Assembly: GCA_027019045.1 (NCBI GenBank)
Contig: JALUXI010000236.1
Location: forward strand, 1 to 36,038
DNA from: Piscirickettsiaceae bacterium
GTDB taxonomy: Bacteria > Pseudomonadota > Gammaproteobacteria > Thiomicrospirales > Thiomicrospiraceae
DNA length: 36,038 bases
Direction of reading: 5' to 3'
Shown piece by piece: positions 1-7,927 of the stretch (the stretch's first letter is position 1; every line of letters starts with the position of its first letter). A program made the translations under genes and the position numbers. Below the pieces are notes generated by a model. It saw only the letters and a list, made by a program, of their open reading frames with translations, searched no databases and had not been told where the DNA came from.

Positions 1-2
1 TG

Positions 3-2015
3 ACACTTGCCTGCCTGATGGCTACCTACCCTTTCCTATCCGCCACCGCTGACGAGGTTCTGCCTCAAATCTCGGTGACCGAAGAAGACTCCCCTTCTGT
101 TGAACAACGCCCAACCGAAGTGATACTAAATACGGGGAATACTGAAACTGGCACACTGCTTAAACAAATTACTGGTGTTGATGCTGTTCGTAAAGGGGGA
201 CATGGATTAGATGTAATGATTCATGGTCAAACGGCTTCTCGACTCAATGTGCTCTTAGATGGTGCCAAGATCCAAGGCGGCTGTCCTAACCGTATGGATC
301 CCCCAACCTCTTATGCCGAAGTCGAAAGTTATGATGAAGTCAAAGTGTTGCAAGGTGTTCAATCCTTACAATATGGCGCAGGTGGCAGTGGAGGAACGGT
401 GGTTTTTGAACGCAAAGCCCCTTCCTATGATCCGAATCAAGCGGTTCACGGTCAAGTCTCAGCCCTCACTTCCAGCAATGTGATGAAATATGATGCCAAT
501 GCCGAAGTATCCGCCGTAGGCAAAAAAGGATTCGTGGTGATTCAAGGCACCCAAAAAGAAGCCAATGACTATAAAGACGGCAATGGCGATCAAGTTCGCT
601 CAAGCTATCAAACCACTCAAGGTCATATCGATCTAGGCTTCACCCCAAATGAACAAGACAGCTTTAAGCTCTCTTTAGAACGCTCTCGGACTGAAGATGC
701 ACTCTACCCAGGTGCCTCCATGGATGCCCCTGAGACAGAAGGCAATATGGTTCGGCTCCAATATGCTCGTAAAAAGGTAGCAGACAATCTTCAGCATTTA
801 AAAGTAGAACTGTACCGTTCAACGGTTGACCACTTAATGGATAACTACTCTTTCAGAAACACACCTGCTAACCAGCAATCCAAAGCCCCCACTTCCACCA
901 CCACACAAGGTGCCAAAATCCAAGCACAAAGTCAGTGGCAAAAAAGTTTACTCACCTATGGAGTGCAATTGCAAAGCATTGAAAAAGATGCACGCGTAGA
1001 AAAGCCGAACGGCACACCTAAAACAGCACTTTGGCCAGATGTAGTCACCACCACCAACAGCGCTTTTATCGAAAGCCAAACGCCGCTTCAAAATCAAATG
1101 CGGCTAACAGCAGGTTTACGATATGACCTCGTCAATGCCAAAGCCCGAGACGGCCATACTACCATTGGCAGTACCATCCCTGCTAATCTTTATGCCGCCA
1201 CTTACACTGGATACAGTGGTCAAACTTCACAAGATGAAGGTAACCTTAACCTCTTGCTGCGACTACAAGGAAAAGCCACAGCAACCACACAATGGTTTGC
1301 AGGCATCAGCCGCACGGCGAGAACGGCGGATGCAACAGAACGATTTGTGGCTAAAAATGTGATGGGCGGCCCTAAGTCATGGATTGGTAACCCTGACCTC
1401 AACCCTGAAATTCATAACCAATTAGACTTAGGGATGACAGGCGCTTCAGACTCCATCAGTTGGCAAGCCAATGTTTGGTATGATCAGGTCAATGACTATA
1501 TTTTCCGTGATCAAGCCAAAAACCAGTCTGCCGCTACCGCCAGTGATGCACGCACCATCTATGTCAATGTTGATGCACAACTTTATGGTGCCAATGCAGA
1601 GATGAATTACGCTTTAAATGACAACTGGGACTTGGGCGGACAGGTGAGCATCACCAAAGGGTATAACACCACAGACCACCGCAACCTCAGCATGATGCCA
1701 GCACCGAGTGGCATGCTCAAAGCGGAATATACGCAAGACAAATGGTCAGCTGGCAGTCGTTTTAACTTTGCTCTAGAGCAGAATGATATCGACAACAAAA
1801 ATCCTAATGAGCAGAAAACCCCAGCATGGAGTACGGTTGACCTCTATGGCAACTATCAAATCAACAAAACCTTTAGTGTCGAAGCAGGTGTTGATAATCT
1901 TTTCAATCACGCCTACTATAGCCACCTAAGCTATGACCCTGTTGATGGTAGCGGTCTGATCCACACCAATGAACCTGGTCAAAATATCTGGATGAAAGCA
2001 CAGGCCCGTTTCTAG
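3..2015 (+). CDS. oprC: TonB-dependent copper receptor, OprC/NosA family (5' end outside window)
   Basis: Outer-membrane beta-barrel receptor that imports copper using TonB energy. The reading frame is open to the window edge, and residues before the first ATG (position 18) are hydrophobic (TLACL). The signal peptide therefore probably starts upstream, with cleavage after SATA. Counting from the ATG at 18, the plug domain carries GGHGLDVMIHGQ (60-71) and LDGAKIQGGCPNRMDPP (80-96), the signature of copper receptors of this family. C89 and M93 form CxxxM and H272/M274 form HxM, matching the copper ligands described for Pseudomonas OprC. The barrel runs to a C-terminal Phe (KAQARF), as expected for BAM-assembled proteins. 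It sits 8 bases upstream of an SCO1-like gene. The family call is strong; copper as substrate is inferred from motif conservation. Confidence 0.88.
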   Translation, partial: TLACLMATYPFLSATADEVLPQISVTEEDSPSVEQRPTEVILNTGNTETGTLLKQITGVDAVRKGGHGLDVMIHGQTASRLNVLLDGAKIQGGCPNRMDPPTSYAEVESYDEVKVLQGVQSLQYGAGGSGGTVVFERKAPSYDPNQAVHGQVSALTSSNVMKYDANAEVSAVGKKGFVVIQGTQKEANDYKDGNGDQVRSSYQTTQGHIDLGFTPNEQDSFKLSLERSRTEDALYPGASMDAPETEGNMVRLQYARKKVADNLQHLKVELYRSTVDHLMDNYSFRNTPANQQSKAPTSTTTQGAKIQAQSQWQKSLLTYGVQLQSIEKDARVEKPNGTPKTALWPDVVTTTNSAFIESQTPLQNQMRLTAGLRYDLVNAKARDGHTTIGSTIPANLYAATYTGYSGQTSQDEGNLNLLLRLQGKATATTQWFAGISRTARTADATERFVAKNVMGGPKSWIGNPDLNPEIHNQLDLGMTGASDSISWQANVWYDQVNDYIFRDQAKNQSAATASDARTIYVNVDAQLYGANAEMNYALNDNWDLGGQVSITKGYNTTDHRNLSMMPAPSGMLKAEYTQDKWSAGSRFNFALEQNDIDNKNPNEQKTPAWSTVDLYGNYQINKTFSVEAGVDNLFNHAYYSHLSYDPVDGSGLIHTNEPGQNIWMKAQARF

Positions 2016-2023
2016 GAGAACCC

Positions 2024-2656
2024 ATGAGCACCAAACAGACAAACATCTCTCTACATAGGCTCCTCCTGCTCGCCATTGTGGCAGCAGGACTGGGGATTTT
2101 GGGATGGAAGTTTCTGATTTCATCCCAAACGCAAGACAGTGCAACGGAAACGGCAAATATTGCCGCCCGTCCAATGGGAGGTGATTTCACCCTGATGTCG
2201 AGTCATGGTCCTATCTCCCTGCATGATTTTAAAGGTAAACTGGTGCTGCTCTATTTTGGCTACACCTACTGCCCCGATATCTGCCCGACCAATCTCGGCA
2301 ACCTTTCACTGGCTTACCGTCGACTCCCACCTGAATTGCAGAAACAAGTGCAGATTATTTTTGTCTCCGTCGATCCTGAACGAGACACGCCAAAGCACTT
2401 GCAACAATACTGTGATTACTATCAAGCCAATATGCTAGGTTTAACGGGAACTAAGGCAGACATTGACAAGGTGGTTAAACAGTACGGCGTTGTGTATCAA
2501 ATCCATAAAGAGGGCAATAACCCTAACTATTCCGTGGATCATTCTGCCTTCACCTATGTGATAGATCCTCAAGGAAAGTGGGTCACCCAACTACCACACG
2601 CCACCTCACCCGATCAATTTATAAAAACCATTCACCAATACTTAAAAGGAAGTTAA
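2024..2656 (+). CDS. SCO1/SenC/PrrC family copper chaperone
   Basis: Membrane-anchored thioredoxin-fold protein of 210 residues that delivers copper to, or reduces, the CuA site of cytochrome oxidase or related copper enzymes. One N-terminal membrane segment spans about residues 12-32, with the rest periplasmic. The family copper-binding residues are present: C83 and C87 in TYCPDICPT, and H173 in VDHSAF. The segment VSVDPERDTPKHL (114-126) is also typical. A Shine-Dalgarno-like AGGAG overlaps the end of the receptor gene. It is followed 2 bases later by the PCuAC gene, so the three genes look co-transcribed. The family is certain; the client oxidase cannot be named from this window. Confidence 0.93.
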   Translation: MSTKQTNISLHRLLLLAIVAAGLGILGWKFLISSQTQDSATETANIAARPMGGDFTLMSSHGPISLHDFKGKLVLLYFGYTYCPDICPTNLGNLSLAYRRLPPELQKQVQIIFVSVDPERDTPKHLQQYCDYYQANMLGLTGTKADIDKVVKQYGVVYQIHKEGNNPNYSVDHSAFTYVIDPQGKWVTQLPHATSPDQFIKTIHQYLKGS

Positions 2657-2658
2657 TC

Positions 2659-3132
2659 ATGATACAAAATTCACTCAAAGCCCTAAGCTTATCCGCCATT
2701 GCATGGATGCCGATGATGGCACAGGCCAATAGTGCAGATCAAATTGAAGTCAAGCACGCTTATGTGAGAGAAGTCCCACCAACTGCAATGGCAACAGCAG
2801 CGTTTATGACCTTGAAAAACAACGGTGATCATGCGATTTTACTGACCAAAGCAGACAGCCGTGCAGCTAAGATCGTCCAACTCCACACTCATATTCACGA
2901 CAACGGCGTGATGAAAATGCGACAGGTTCCTAATATTCGCATCCCCGCCCATGGTGAAACCAAACTCCAGCCAGGTGGTTATCACATCATGCTTATTCAA
3001 CCTGTCAAGCCACTGAAACAAGGCAACCAAGTCAAAATCACACTCACTTTTGACGATGGCAGTCACAAAACCATTACCGCCCCAGTTAAATCAGTGATGG
3101 GAATGTCAATGCATCACATGATGCAGCACTAA
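2659..3132 (+). CDS. PCuAC-type periplasmic copper chaperone
   Basis: Secreted copper(I) chaperone of 157 residues. The start at 2659 is chosen because it follows AAAAGGAAG at good spacing and begins a clear signal peptide (MIQNSLKALSLSAIAWMPMM, cleavage after AQA). A longer frame would begin inside the SCO gene and bury the signal. The family copper site is visible: LHTHIHDNGVMKMR followed about 20 residues later by GGYHIML (His and Met ligands, H-x-M). A second Met/His-rich stretch, MGMSMHHMMQH, forms the C-terminus. PCuAC and SCO proteins are known to act in sequence in CuA maturation, and their adjacency here fits that. It is the last gene of the copper module. Confidence 0.93.
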   Translation: MIQNSLKALSLSAIAWMPMMAQANSADQIEVKHAYVREVPPTAMATAAFMTLKNNGDHAILLTKADSRAAKIVQLHTHIHDNGVMKMRQVPNIRIPAHGETKLQPGGYHIMLIQPVKPLKQGNQVKITLTFDDGSHKTITAPVKSVMGMSMHHMMQH

Positions 3133-3182
3133 TCTCTCAACAATAACTCCACTGGCCGTTATCTTTTAAAACAAACCAAACA

Positions 3183-3214
3183 AAAGCCCCAGCAAATATA
3201 CTTGCCAGGGCTTT
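3183..3214 (-). terminator. Intrinsic terminator of the chemotaxis end of the flagellar cluster
   Basis: Read on the minus strand, AAAGCCCTGGCAA pairs with TTGCTGGGGCTTT, with the two internal mismatches becoming G-U wobbles. It is followed by TTTTGTTTGGTTTTG. The wobbles are C-A mismatches when read on the + strand, so it should work better for the minus-strand che genes than for the copper genes, although it lies in the convergent gap between both. Confidence 0.75.
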
Positions 3215-3272
3215 CTTATAAAGAATACCTCCTACCTTTAAGATATGAGGTCTACTGTCTGTACGCTACTCG

Positions 3273-3785
3273 CTAATCGTCAATCTCTTCAAACATACTG
3301 TCGATATCGATCAGAATCACAACATTATCATTGTAATGTGCAATCGCTTGGATATGACGGCCTGCGACACGATTGGTATCTTTACCCGTAACCGTATCAA
3401 ATTTATCTTCAGGAATATCTTTAACTTCCATCACCGAGTCAACCAATACACCCACCATTTGATCCTCATCCAATTCAAAAATGATAATTCGAGAAAGGTC
3501 ATCATGATCTTTAGGTTGAATACCGAAGAATCGACGCAAATCTAGGATGGTGACAATCACCCCACGAACATTGATCACGCCTAATACCTGCTCTTCCGTA
3601 CCAGGGACAGGGCGTATCGTTGAAACACGAAGAACCTCTTTGACTTTTTTAACATTAACGCCATAAATTTCAGAATCTAACTCAAACAATACACAGCGAA
3701 TGCTAGGACCAACATAATCTTCATCCATGCCAGGAATAGCGCCACTGCCTACTTGAGAGGCTGCAATTTGATTATTTATTTCCAT
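3273..3785 (-). CDS. cheW: Chemotaxis coupling protein CheW
   Basis: Adaptor of 170 residues linking methyl-accepting receptors to the CheA kinase. After a 28-residue polar N-terminal tail it has the CheW fold: CVLFELDSEIYGVNVKKVKEVLR, then RPVPGTEEQVLGVINVRG (the receptor-contact region) and ILDLRRFFG. It starts 12 bases after cheA with a clear AAGGAG ribosome binding site and is the last gene of the minus-strand cluster before the terminator at 3183-3214. It is co-transcribed with cheA, probably from the sigma54 promoter at 5851-5867. Confidence 0.95.
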   Translation of the reverse strand: MEINNQIAASQVGSGAIPGMDEDYVGPSIRCVLFELDSEIYGVNVKKVKEVLRVSTIRPVPGTEEQVLGVINVRGVIVTILDLRRFFGIQPKDHDDLSRIIIFELDEDQMVGVLVDSVMEVKDIPEDKFDTVTGKDTNRVAGRHIQAIAHYNDNVVILIDIDSMFEEIDD

Positions 3786-3797
3786 TCTTCCTTCTCC

Positions 3798-5801
3798 TTA
3801 TTGAAAGCGCTGAATCACACCAGGTAAATCTAAAATCAGAGCAATATTTCCATTCCCTGTGATGGTCGCACCCGCATAGCCTTCAACATGTTTCAACATC
3901 ACGCCTAGTGGCTTAATCACGACCTCTTCTTGACCATTCACTTGATCCACTACCAAACCGACGCGTTGATTTCCCACAGCGACAATGACCACTTTATTAT
4001 CAGAGTAATCATGCGTTTCTTCACCATTAGTTGACAACCATTCTGTCAAAAAGAAAAGAGGAATGCTTCTTTCACGAAGACGAATCATCATTTGACCATC
4101 AATACGGTTTGTCTGGTCTGCATCATAATCAAAGATTTCTTGCACACTGGTCAATGGAATCGCATAACTTTCAATACCGAAACTCACCATTAAGGTTGGC
4201 AAAATTGCCAAAGTTAATGGAACACGAATGATAATTTGAGTGCCTCTATCAACTTCAGAATTGATTTCAATACTTCCGTTTAACTTTGAAATCATATTCT
4301 TAACCACATCCATTCCCACACCACGACCAGAAATATCACTGATCGTTTCAGCGGTTGAGAAGCCTGCCGCCATAATCAATTCAAAGGCTTCCTTATCAGA
4401 AAGCTGATTAGCTGCCACTTCATCCATCAAGCCTTTTTCAACTGCTTTACGGCGCAACATATCGGGATCCATTCCCTTTCCATCATCTGTAATTGAAAGT
4501 AAAATATGATCCCCTTCTTGTTTCGCCTCAAGAATGATTTTTCCAACTCTCGGTTTGCCTTTTCGCTCACGATCATCAGGCATTTCAACCCCATGATCAA
4601 CAGAATTTCGAACCAAATGCACTAAAGGATCTGCTAAGGCTTCAACCAAGTTTTTATCTAAATCAGTATCTTCTCCTTTCAGCTCTAGTTCAATCTCTTT
4701 GCCAAGCTTTCTAGCCAAATCTCGCACTACTCGAGGGAAACGACCAAATACCTTTTTCACAGGCTGCATTCGTGTCTTCATGACTGAGTTTTGAAGATCA
4801 GTGGTTACATGATCCAAATTAGCCACCGCTGTCCCTAACTCATCACCCGAGTCTTGGCTATCTTTTAAAGTCAATAAACGGTTACGCACCAATACCAACT
4901 CACCAACCAAGTTCATAATCTCATCTAAACGACGCGTATCCACACGCACCGTTGATTCAGTTGTACTGGCAGTTTTTGCCGCTGGTTTGGCATCTGATTT
5001 TGCCGCTGACTTGTTAGCACCAGCAGCAGAAGCATTGCTCTGTTCAGGCTTTTTCTGTTCCGTTTGAGTTGATTGAGGTGCCATTTTTGTTTCCGCCTCT
5101 TTAGATTGAGGAGATGAAGGTGAAGTCTCTTGAATCAAACCATCGCGTTGTTGCAAAAGCGCTTCAAACTCTTCATCACTGATTTCACCATCGGGATCTA
5201 CCCCCTCTGGCAATTCCAATTTAACTTCTGCTTGAGATGTAGCGCCCTCATGTGAAGAGCTACCACTGACCACCTGATCTCTTTGTGCCAATAAAGCCTC
5301 AAACTCTTCATCACTAATCTCACCATCTGGATCCACTCCTTCAGGTAGCTCTAGCTTAACATCCACCACAGGTTCTGATGCACTGGCTACTGCCGGCTGA
5401 TGATCATCTGCTTGAGCCACATGTCCTTTTGTCAAAGCATCTAACTCTTCTAGTAGCGTTGCATCAGGCTCAGGAAGCTCTCGCTCTCCTTCATTTAACG
5501 CATTGATATAATCTGAAATCACATCAAAAGCGCGTAAGATGACATCTGCCACATCATTATCATAAGCCAAGTCACCATTACGGATTTTGTCAAATACATT
5601 TTCTGCTCGGTGACAAACTTCAATCAGCGGTTTAACGCCTAGAAAGCCTGCGCCCCCTTTAATTGTATGGAAAGCTCGAAAAACGGCATTTAGTAATTCG
5701 TTATCTTCAGGCGTTTTTTCAAGGTCAACCAGCATCTCATTAAGCTGCTCGACCAACTCCATGGCCTCGACTAAAAAGTCTTGTAAAATTTCTTCATCCA
5801 C
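3798..5801 (-). CDS. cheA: Chemotaxis histidine kinase CheA (GTG start)
   Basis: Sensor kinase of 667 residues that phosphorylates CheY. Domains: P1 phosphotransfer (1-125, H45 in AFHTIKGGAGF), a long Pro/Ala/Ser linker (about 130-285), P3 dimerisation (287-340), P4 ATPase (345-525; N box around LVRNSVDHG 396-404, DDGKGMD 439-445, GRGVGMD 492-498), and P5 CheW-like (530-667). No recognisable P2 CheY-binding domain is seen. Instead the linker carries a near-identical 28-residue acidic motif twice (148-175 and 193-220). The GTG at 5801 is preferred because AAGGAG lies 7 bases upstream. The alternative TTG at 5879 would make the perfect sigma54 site coding sequence. It is followed by cheW after 12 bases. 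Confidence 0.93.
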   Translation of the reverse strand: MDEEILQDFLVEAMELVEQLNEMLVDLEKTPEDNELLNAVFRAFHTIKGGAGFLGVKPLIEVCHRAENVFDKIRNGDLAYDNDVADVILRAFDVISDYINALNEGERELPEPDATLLEELDALTKGHVAQADDHQPAVASASEPVVDVKLELPEGVDPDGEISDEEFEALLAQRDQVVSGSSSHEGATSQAEVKLELPEGVDPDGEISDEEFEALLQQRDGLIQETSPSSPQSKEAETKMAPQSTQTEQKKPEQSNASAAGANKSAAKSDAKPAAKTASTTESTVRVDTRRLDEIMNLVGELVLVRNRLLTLKDSQDSGDELGTAVANLDHVTTDLQNSVMKTRMQPVKKVFGRFPRVVRDLARKLGKEIELELKGEDTDLDKNLVEALADPLVHLVRNSVDHGVEMPDDRERKGKPRVGKIILEAKQEGDHILLSITDDGKGMDPDMLRRKAVEKGLMDEVAANQLSDKEAFELIMAAGFSTAETISDISGRGVGMDVVKNMISKLNGSIEINSEVDRGTQIIIRVPLTLAILPTLMVSFGIESYAIPLTSVQEIFDYDADQTNRIDGQMMIRLRERSIPLFFLTEWLSTNGEETHDYSDNKVVIVAVGNQRVGLVVDQVNGQEEVVIKPLGVMLKHVEGYAGATITGNGNIALILDLPGVIQRFQ

Positions 5802-5850
5802 TGTAACACTCCTTGTCTGAATGGGTTGATGCTTGTGTTTTTCAAAATTT

Positions 5851-5867
5851 AAGCAATGTTCGTGCCA
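5851..5867 (-). promoter_or_regulatory. Sigma54 promoter for cheA-cheW
   Basis: On the minus strand the sequence is TGGCACG-AACA-TTGCTT, an exact match to the sigma54 consensus (TGGCACG-N4-TTGCW) with GG and GC 10 bases apart. Transcription would start near 5841, about 40 bases before the GTG start of cheA. It lies in the 108-base cheZ-cheA gap, so it is not within a gene once the GTG start is used. Confidence 0.85.
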
Positions 5868-5909
5868 CCTTTCAGACAATTTTTTGGCATTTTCGGCCTC
5901 TTCAGACTT

Positions 5910-6557
5910 TCAAATGCCTAAATCAGCCAAAAGATCATCCACATCTCCTTGACCATCCACCGCATCTTGTTTAGATTTAGCAGTGACATTTGGTCCAATC
6001 CCTTTCTCTCGATCCTCTTTCGTTTCTGCTATATCAGGAATCACATCCATATCAATCCCAGCTTTCTCAATCAGACTTTTTAAATTATCTTCTAACTCTG
6101 TCACTAGAATTATCACGCGCTTTAAAACCTGCCCCGTTAAGTCCTGAAATCCTTGAGCTAAAATAATCGTATTCATCTGCTCCTTAGCTTGGGACAGTTC
6201 CGTTTTTAATGATTCATCATCAATCTTATTTGCTAATTCATCCAGTTTGTCATACACCGCTTCTGCAGCTTCCAAAGTGGTATGACTGGCTTTTTCGGTC
6301 TCTTCAATCACATAATTTAATCGCTCAGAAGCATCTGGAAGATCATGCTTTGCTTGGCTTAATAATGCACTCTCTTCACCAAAACTACTTAAAGCCTTAG
6401 ATACCTTATCTGCAATCTCCTCAACCCCTTCAACCAATTCTCTTTCTGTTTGCTGAAAAAGTTGATGAAGATAGGTATCTGCTTGCTCATAATCTTTTGC
6501 TTCAATTGAAGACTGAAGTTTTTTTAACAATTCAAGTTCAATATTTTTACTTAACAT
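5910..6557 (-). CDS. cheZ: CheY-P phosphatase CheZ
   Basis: Dephosphorylates CheY-P to end the switching signal. The protein has 215 residues, mostly long helices. The phosphatase segment LAQGFQDLTGQVLKRV has D139 and Q143 at the positions of the catalytic Asp/Gln of the E. coli enzyme. The C-terminal tail VDDLLADLGI is the CheY-docking helix, joined by a flexible linker. The gene lies 109 bases after cheY, but a strong intrinsic terminator sits in that gap only 38 bases before its start. Its ribosome binding site (AAGAGAG) is weak. Expression probably depends on readthrough, because no separate promoter is evident in the remaining bases. Confidence 0.94.
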   Translation of the reverse strand: MLSKNIELELLKKLQSSIEAKDYEQADTYLHQLFQQTERELVEGVEEIADKVSKALSSFGEESALLSQAKHDLPDASERLNYVIEETEKASHTTLEAAEAVYDKLDELANKIDDESLKTELSQAKEQMNTIILAQGFQDLTGQVLKRVIILVTELEDNLKSLIEKAGIDMDVIPDIAETKEDREKGIGPNVTAKSKQDAVDGQGDVDDLLADLGI

Positions 6558-6595
6558 AATAAGCTCTCTTAAGAATTAACAATGGATAAATAAAA

Positions 6596-6630
6596 AAGCC
6601 CCTTGCTTATTTGTGTTCAGCAAGGGGCTT
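6596..6630 (-). terminator. Intrinsic terminator between cheY and cheZ
   Basis: On the minus strand a 12-bp perfect stem (AAGCCCCTTGCT / AGCAAGGGGCTT) with an 11-base loop is followed by TTTTATTTAT. This is a textbook factor-independent terminator placed directly after cheY and before cheZ. Confidence 0.88.
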
Positions 6631-6666
6631 CTGATTATAGGGTGATTCGAATAAGTTTCATCACAC

Positions 6667-7083
6667 TTAGCCTTGAGCAGCTGCCTTTTTACGCTCGGCA
6701 TAACGCTCAAAAATCTTCTGCACTTTCTCATTCAAAGTGGCCGCGGTAAAAGGCTTCACAATATACCCATCCACGCCTGCTTGTGCTGCTTCTAAAATCT
6801 GACTGCGTTTAGCTTCGGCCGTAATCAATAAAAAAGGCGTGTCTTTAAGCTTTTCATCAGCTCTTACTTTTCGTAGCAGATCGATTCCTGTCATTTTGGG
6901 CATATTCCAGTCGCTGACGATAAAATCATATTTTCCCGTCTGAATCATCGGCCAAGCTGTTGCACCATCATCCGCTTCATCAAATTTACTGAACCCTAAC
7001 TCTTTCAATAAATTCTTTACAATGCGACGCATGGTAGAAAAGTCATCCACAACCAAAATGTTAATATCGCGATCAATATTCAT
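6667..7083 (-). CDS. cheY: Chemotaxis response regulator CheY
   Basis: Single-domain receiver of 138 residues that, when phosphorylated by CheA, binds FliM and FliN at the motor switch. Active-site residues are all visible: D13/D14 (LVVDDFSTMRR), phospho-acceptor D58 (VSDWNMPKMTG), T88 (LITAEAKR), and K110 (GYIVKPFTA). The N-terminus and the whole sequence are close to E. coli CheY. AGGA sits about 8 bases upstream of the ATG. It follows fliA after a 100-base gap containing a palindrome, and is followed by a strong terminator. Confidence 0.97.
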   Translation of the reverse strand: MNIDRDINILVVDDFSTMRRIVKNLLKELGFSKFDEADDGATAWPMIQTGKYDFIVSDWNMPKMTGIDLLRKVRADEKLKDTPFLLITAEAKRSQILEAAQAGVDGYIVKPFTAATLNEKVQKIFERYAERKKAAAQG

Positions 7084-7144
7084 TCTATTTTCCTATTCGT
7101 ATTTATACATCAATAATACTGAAGCAAGTTTAATTCCAATTTAG

Positions 7145-7164
7145 TGTAATTATACATAATTACA
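7145..7164. repeat. 20-bp palindrome upstream of cheY
   Basis: TGTAATTATACATAATTACA has perfect 9-bp arms around a 2-base centre. It lies in the 100-base fliA-cheY gap, 62 bases upstream of the cheY start. Its minus strand contains TATAAT (7149-7154), but no convincing -35 box lies 16-18 bases upstream. It could be a transcription-factor operator or only an AT-rich dyad. Confidence 0.45.
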
Positions 7165-7183
7165 GCAAATAAAAGTGAGTTAC

Positions 7184-7909
7184 TTAAATCCACTCTTTTA
7201 ATCTTGAGCGCAGCCGTTTAATCGCCTGACTGTGAATCTGACTCACACGAGATTCACTAACCCCTAAGACCTCTCCAATCTCTTTAAGGTTCAACTCTTC
7301 ATCATAATAAAGCGCCATCACCAATTTTTCTTTTTCTGGAAGATTTTCAATTTCTCGACTCAACTGCTCTTGAAATGAAAGATCACTGAGCTCTTTTACA
7401 GGTGTCTTAATAGAAGAGACCATTCGATCTTCTGACAACTCGTCATGATCAGGTTCGTCAATGGAGAGTAACTGTGTGGAATTCGTATCTTGAAGAATAT
7501 GATAGTATTCTTCAAGAGAAACCCCTAACTCCGCTGCCACCTCTTCATCTTTGGCTTCCCGACCTTCTCTACTCTCAACACGATTGATAGCCTCTGAGAC
7601 CTCTCGCCCTTTACGATAAACAGAACGAGGCGTCCAATCCCCCTTGCGAATCTCATCCAGCATGGCGCCCCGAATACGAATGCCTGCATAAGTTTCAAAA
7701 CTGGCGCCTTGAGATGCATTATATTTTGCAGCCGCCTCAATCAACCCAATCGTCCCCGATTGAATCAAGTCCTCAACAAATACACTATCAGGCAACCGCC
7801 CCTTTAGATGATAAGCAATTTTTTTGACCAAAGGCAAAAATGCTTCAATATCTATCGCCTCTTGTCGAGTGCTTTTTTCAATATTGGCATATGCCTGTGT
7901 TCCTGTCAT
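7184..7909 (-). CDS. fliA: Flagellar sigma factor FliA (sigma28)
   Basis: Sigma factor of 241 residues directing RNA polymerase to late flagellar and chemotaxis promoters. Region 2 is seen in LIQSGTIGLIEAAAKY and FETYAGIRIRGAMLDEIR; region 3 follows WTPRSVYRKGREV; region 4 helix-turn-helix is LKEIGEVLGVSESRVSQIHS near the C-terminus. It follows flhG after 18 bases, the arrangement found in Pseudomonas and Vibrio. A good FliA-type promoter lies upstream of fliD in this same window (34747-34773). FlgM, its anti-sigma factor, is not in the window. Confidence 0.97.
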   Translation of the reverse strand: MTGTQAYANIEKSTRQEAIDIEAFLPLVKKIAYHLKGRLPDSVFVEDLIQSGTIGLIEAAAKYNASQGASFETYAGIRIRGAMLDEIRKGDWTPRSVYRKGREVSEAINRVESREGREAKDEEVAAELGVSLEEYYHILQDTNSTQLLSIDEPDHDELSEDRMVSSIKTPVKELSDLSFQEQLSREIENLPEKEKLVMALYYDEELNLKEIGEVLGVSESRVSQIHSQAIKRLRSRLKEWI

Positions 7910-7927
7910 TTTCTATATTGCCTTTTA

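Noticed and set aside
5142..5360. Calling the CheA repeats true calcium-binding EF-hands
   Set aside because: The first loop ligand is Gly rather than Asp and no flanking helix pair is evident, so only resemblance is claimed.
5802..5879. In-frame TTG-started extension of CheA by 26 residues
   Set aside because: It runs through a perfect sigma54 promoter and has no ribosome site; the GTG at 5801 has AAGGAG at ideal distance and matches the usual CheA N-terminus.
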